A stretch of DNA of 64,000 bases from Phaeosaccion multiseriatum. Its lineage: Eukaryota > Ochrophyta, other classes. Shown in pieces: positions 61,920 through 64,000 of this stretch. The notes under the pieces are model-generated. The model made no database searches, was not told the DNA's origin, and was given only the letters and a program-made list of their open reading frames with translations. Numbering within the stretch: position 1 is the stretch's first letter; each line of letters opens with the position of its first letter. The position numbers and the translations under genes are program-made. The stretch is taken from NCBI GenBank assembly GCA_965112735.1, contig OZ218959.1, positions 2,976,001 to 3,040,000 of the forward strand. The letters are read 5' to 3'.

Positions 61920-62644
61920 GTGTGTCTGTAAATATGAATACCATTGTTATCGTGGTAATACCATTATATCGTCATATCATAGCGTAGTATATTTTCCCCT
62001 GTAGCAGGGGCAGACACACACACAAAAAAAGGAGGGGGGGGGGAAGGGGCGCTACTGGTCCATATTGGGTACTGTACTAAAAATACCCACTTTTAAAAAA
62101 ATTGGGTACTAAAAATACCCACTTTCACCGAGTGGGGCATCTCGCCCCACCAAAACCGGTCATCAATAGATTATCGGGATGAACCCCTACTTTAAGTCGA
62201 TTATGTCGATATTTAATTTCGCTCCGTCCTCAAACGTTACGCTCTTCCTCTAAAACCCTCATTTAGAGAGGTAAGCACACGCAGAGGAGACTGAGCGCAG
62301 GTACGGTAAGCCCCCAGGTAGGAAGGAGAGTTGAAACTGATGTGGCAGGGAAGCGAGGATCCAATCTGGGCCAGAATCGCCCGACAAATGATCGGCGTTT
62401 CCCGTCACTTCTGAAGAGGGGCCTGCTCTTTGCTCGCTCTTTGCTGTGTAGAGTGCACAGGATATGCCAGAGCACCGAGTCATTAGGGCCTACATGGAGG
62501 AAGAGATAGAAGTCGATGCAGAAGATGCTCGCCGCCGGCCGTAGTAGAGCTGAGCTAGTGCTAAGATCCGAGGCTGATGCCCGCCTCCCCCTCCCCCGTC
62601 TTCGCTATCAATCAACAGAAAGAGGAGTATTGAACTGCTTGTCC
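61920..62644. other. Intergenic with small palindromes
   Basis: Two copies of TTGGGTACT...AAAAATACCCACTTT (62062-62128) each fold as TGGGTA/TACCCA hairpins. Next comes GTGGGGC-ATCTC-GCCCCAC at 62132-62150. After that, no feature until the ankyrin gene. Confidence 0.55.
62132..62150. repeat. Hairpin right of the recombinase gene
   Basis: Perfect 7-bp stem GTGGGGC/GCCCCAC with loop ATCTC, same stem as at 58594-58611. The two may mark the ends of a mobile unit. Confidence 0.6.
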
Positions 62645-63992
62645 ATGTCGCAGCCCGTCGAAGCGGGCGCAGAAGGAGGCGACGCTTCTCCTCCAGCGTC
62701 CCGGCGAGCCTCTCTGGCAGCGACTGAAGCAGCCAAGCTCCAGGGGAAGGAGAGCGCCTACAGAGCCACAGATGACGCCGCTACACCAGACTTTAAGCTC
62801 GCGAGTAATCAGGAAAGCACCCCTGAGAATCTGAAGCTGTACCAGGCGACCAAGAAGTAAGTCGAGCAAAGTTGCTGTGGGTGGGCCATTCTTCTTGCTT
62901 CTTGTGCTGAGGCTCTATGGACGATCATTCTGTTGCTGCCTGTGATGCAGGGGAGATCTAAAGACCGTAAAGAAGATGCTGGAGAGTGGAGCTAACCCCA
63001 ACTACTACAAGCATCCCGAGGACGGCTCCTCGGCGACGCACAAGGCGGCGGAGCTGGGCCATACCGAGATCCTCAAGGAGCTCATCGCCAAGGGAGGAGA
63101 GGTGCGTATGTACATCGTGTGCGTAGTGTGGCACTCTTGCAGCTTTTCCAGCTCTGTAAGGCCTCCATTTCTTTCTGTGTGTGTGTGTGCTGGGCTCGGC
63201 TGGAAGGAAAGGCTTGCATTCTCCTTCGATCCACCCTACCATGCTCCCGTCCTAACCGTCCTTGTCCTTGTTGTGCCGCTGTGCTTGCGCGACTTTCAAT
63301 CAAAATACGACTGTCCATATCATCAATCGCTGCCGCGAAAACACGCCAAACTCGCCATCCATCCGCTCTTTGGCTGTCCGCATGGGTGCGTACGTGGCCC
63401 AATCTGCTCATGTCCTCAGATCAACGACCGCCTCCTCACGCACCACAGCACGCCGCTCCACCTGGCGGCCTTCTCCTGCAACGAGGACACCGTGGCCTTC
63501 ATCCTCGACAACGGCGGCGAGGTCAACACCGGTAACGCCTTTGGCAACTCGCCCCTCCACTCGGCTCTCATGGGCGGCAACATTAACATCGTCCACCTCT
63601 TGCTCAAGCGAGGCGCTGATGTCACGTGGGCCAACAACAAAAAGAGCGACGCCGTCCACTTCGTGTGCTACTCACATTTGACAGAGGAGGAGCAGTGCAC
63701 CTTGCTCAAGGAGCTCGTGGAACAGCACTCGGCCAATCCTTCCACGGTAGATGAGGACGGACTTACGGTTGTCCACATTGCCGCCAAGTTCAACAAGCTC
63801 GTCCTCCTGCAGACCTCTTTGGACTTGGGAGTGGATCCGACCCTCAAGGATGCCAAGGGACACACCGCGGCGTTCCACGCCAAGGTCAACGACAACTCGG
63901 AAGCCTACAAGCTGCTCGGGGGCCTGGAGACACCGAGGGAGGAGGCCGCCACCGATGTATCACCAACTGCTGCGGCGGAGGAGGGGGGTTAG
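62645..63992 (+). CDS. Ankyrin-repeat protein
   Basis: Three exons, phases match: 62645-62856, 62951-63101 and 63420-63992; 311 residues, complete. After a Ser/Ala-rich N-terminus come five to six ankyrin repeats, for example GDLKTVKKMLESGANPN, TPLHLAAFSCNEDTVAF, NSPLHSALMGGNINIVHLLL and TVVHIAAKFNKLVLLQ. These stack as a protein-binding surface. No catalytic domain is attached, so it is probably an adaptor; the partner is unknown. The C-terminus DVSPTAAAEEGG comes from a copy of the dispersed 16-bp word, immediately followed by the stop, so the word supplies part of the protein end. The second intron is 318 bp and stays open in frame by chance. Confidence 0.85.
63957..63972 (+). repeat. Dispersed 16-bp word, exact
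   Basis: GTATCACCAACTGCTG, read as VSPTA, 20 nt before the stop codon of the ankyrin gene. Confidence 0.85.
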
Positions 63993-64000
63993 GCAGACCA

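Overview
The window is eukaryotic nuclear DNA. Genes are split by GT-AG introns, exon phases chain correctly, and introns and spacers are full of simple repeats. It most likely comes from a flagellated alga with a complex (secondary) plastid, probably a photosynthetic stramenopile. The evidence is: an aspartate kinase whose first exon encodes a signal peptide ending in an AFNP-type cleavage site, as in bipartite plastid targeting; a zinc-finger protein of the WRKY19-like CxxxxC...CxxH type common in stramenopiles; secreted proteins with PT-rich linkers; two axonemal genes (EFHC/RIB72-like and DNAAF5/HEATR2-like); and a CCCTAA telomere-type tract. The species cannot be named from the sequence.

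Layout, left to right. 1-2.1 kb: a low-complexity protein ending in RanBP2-type zinc fingers (+). 2.1-3.6 kb: interstitial telomere repeat and pyrimidine repeats. 3.6-8.3 kb: an F-box/beta-helix protein (-), sharing a divergent promoter with a membrane sulfotransferase (+, 8.7-9.9 kb). 10-12.3 kb: an unrecognised secreted acidic protein (+). 13.5-19.6 kb: two related secreted cysteine-rich proteins (+). 20.5-22.7 kb: a zinc-finger/polyglutamine protein (+). 23.5-29.4 kb: EFHC/RIB72-like (-), divergent from a GatC-like organellar amidotransferase subunit (+, 29.7-30.3 kb). 30.9-38.3 kb: a 1605-residue protein joining a degenerate dual-specificity-phosphatase-like region to leucine-rich repeats (-), divergent from DNAAF5/HEATR2 (+, 38.6-45.3 kb). 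45.6-48.4 kb: V-ATPase subunit D (-). 49.2-53.5 kb: plastid aspartate kinase (-), divergent from a seven-helix RGS protein (+, 54.0-57.4 kb). 57.4-58.9 kb: foldback elements with inverted repeats. 58.9-61.9 kb: a tyrosine-recombinase (Crypton-like) gene with a PHD-like finger. 62.6-64 kb: an ankyrin-repeat protein (+).

The most unusual signals are not genes. First, a 16-bp word, GTATCACCAACTGCTG, recurs at least ten times with at most one mismatch, on both strands, in exons and introns. When translated it reads VSPTA or AVGDT, and it often abuts triplet repeats or splice donors. Second, a word CCATCCACTGCCATC recurs in introns of four genes, nearly always on the coding strand and often within 20 nt of the acceptor. 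Third, intronic microsatellites show the pyrimidine strand as the coding strand, so they act as, or grew from, polypyrimidine tracts. Fourth, two foldback elements carry long perfect inverted repeats whose arms changed together, and one has a 6-bp target duplication. Exon coordinates were derived by hand from splice consensus and phase and have not been checked against transcripts.
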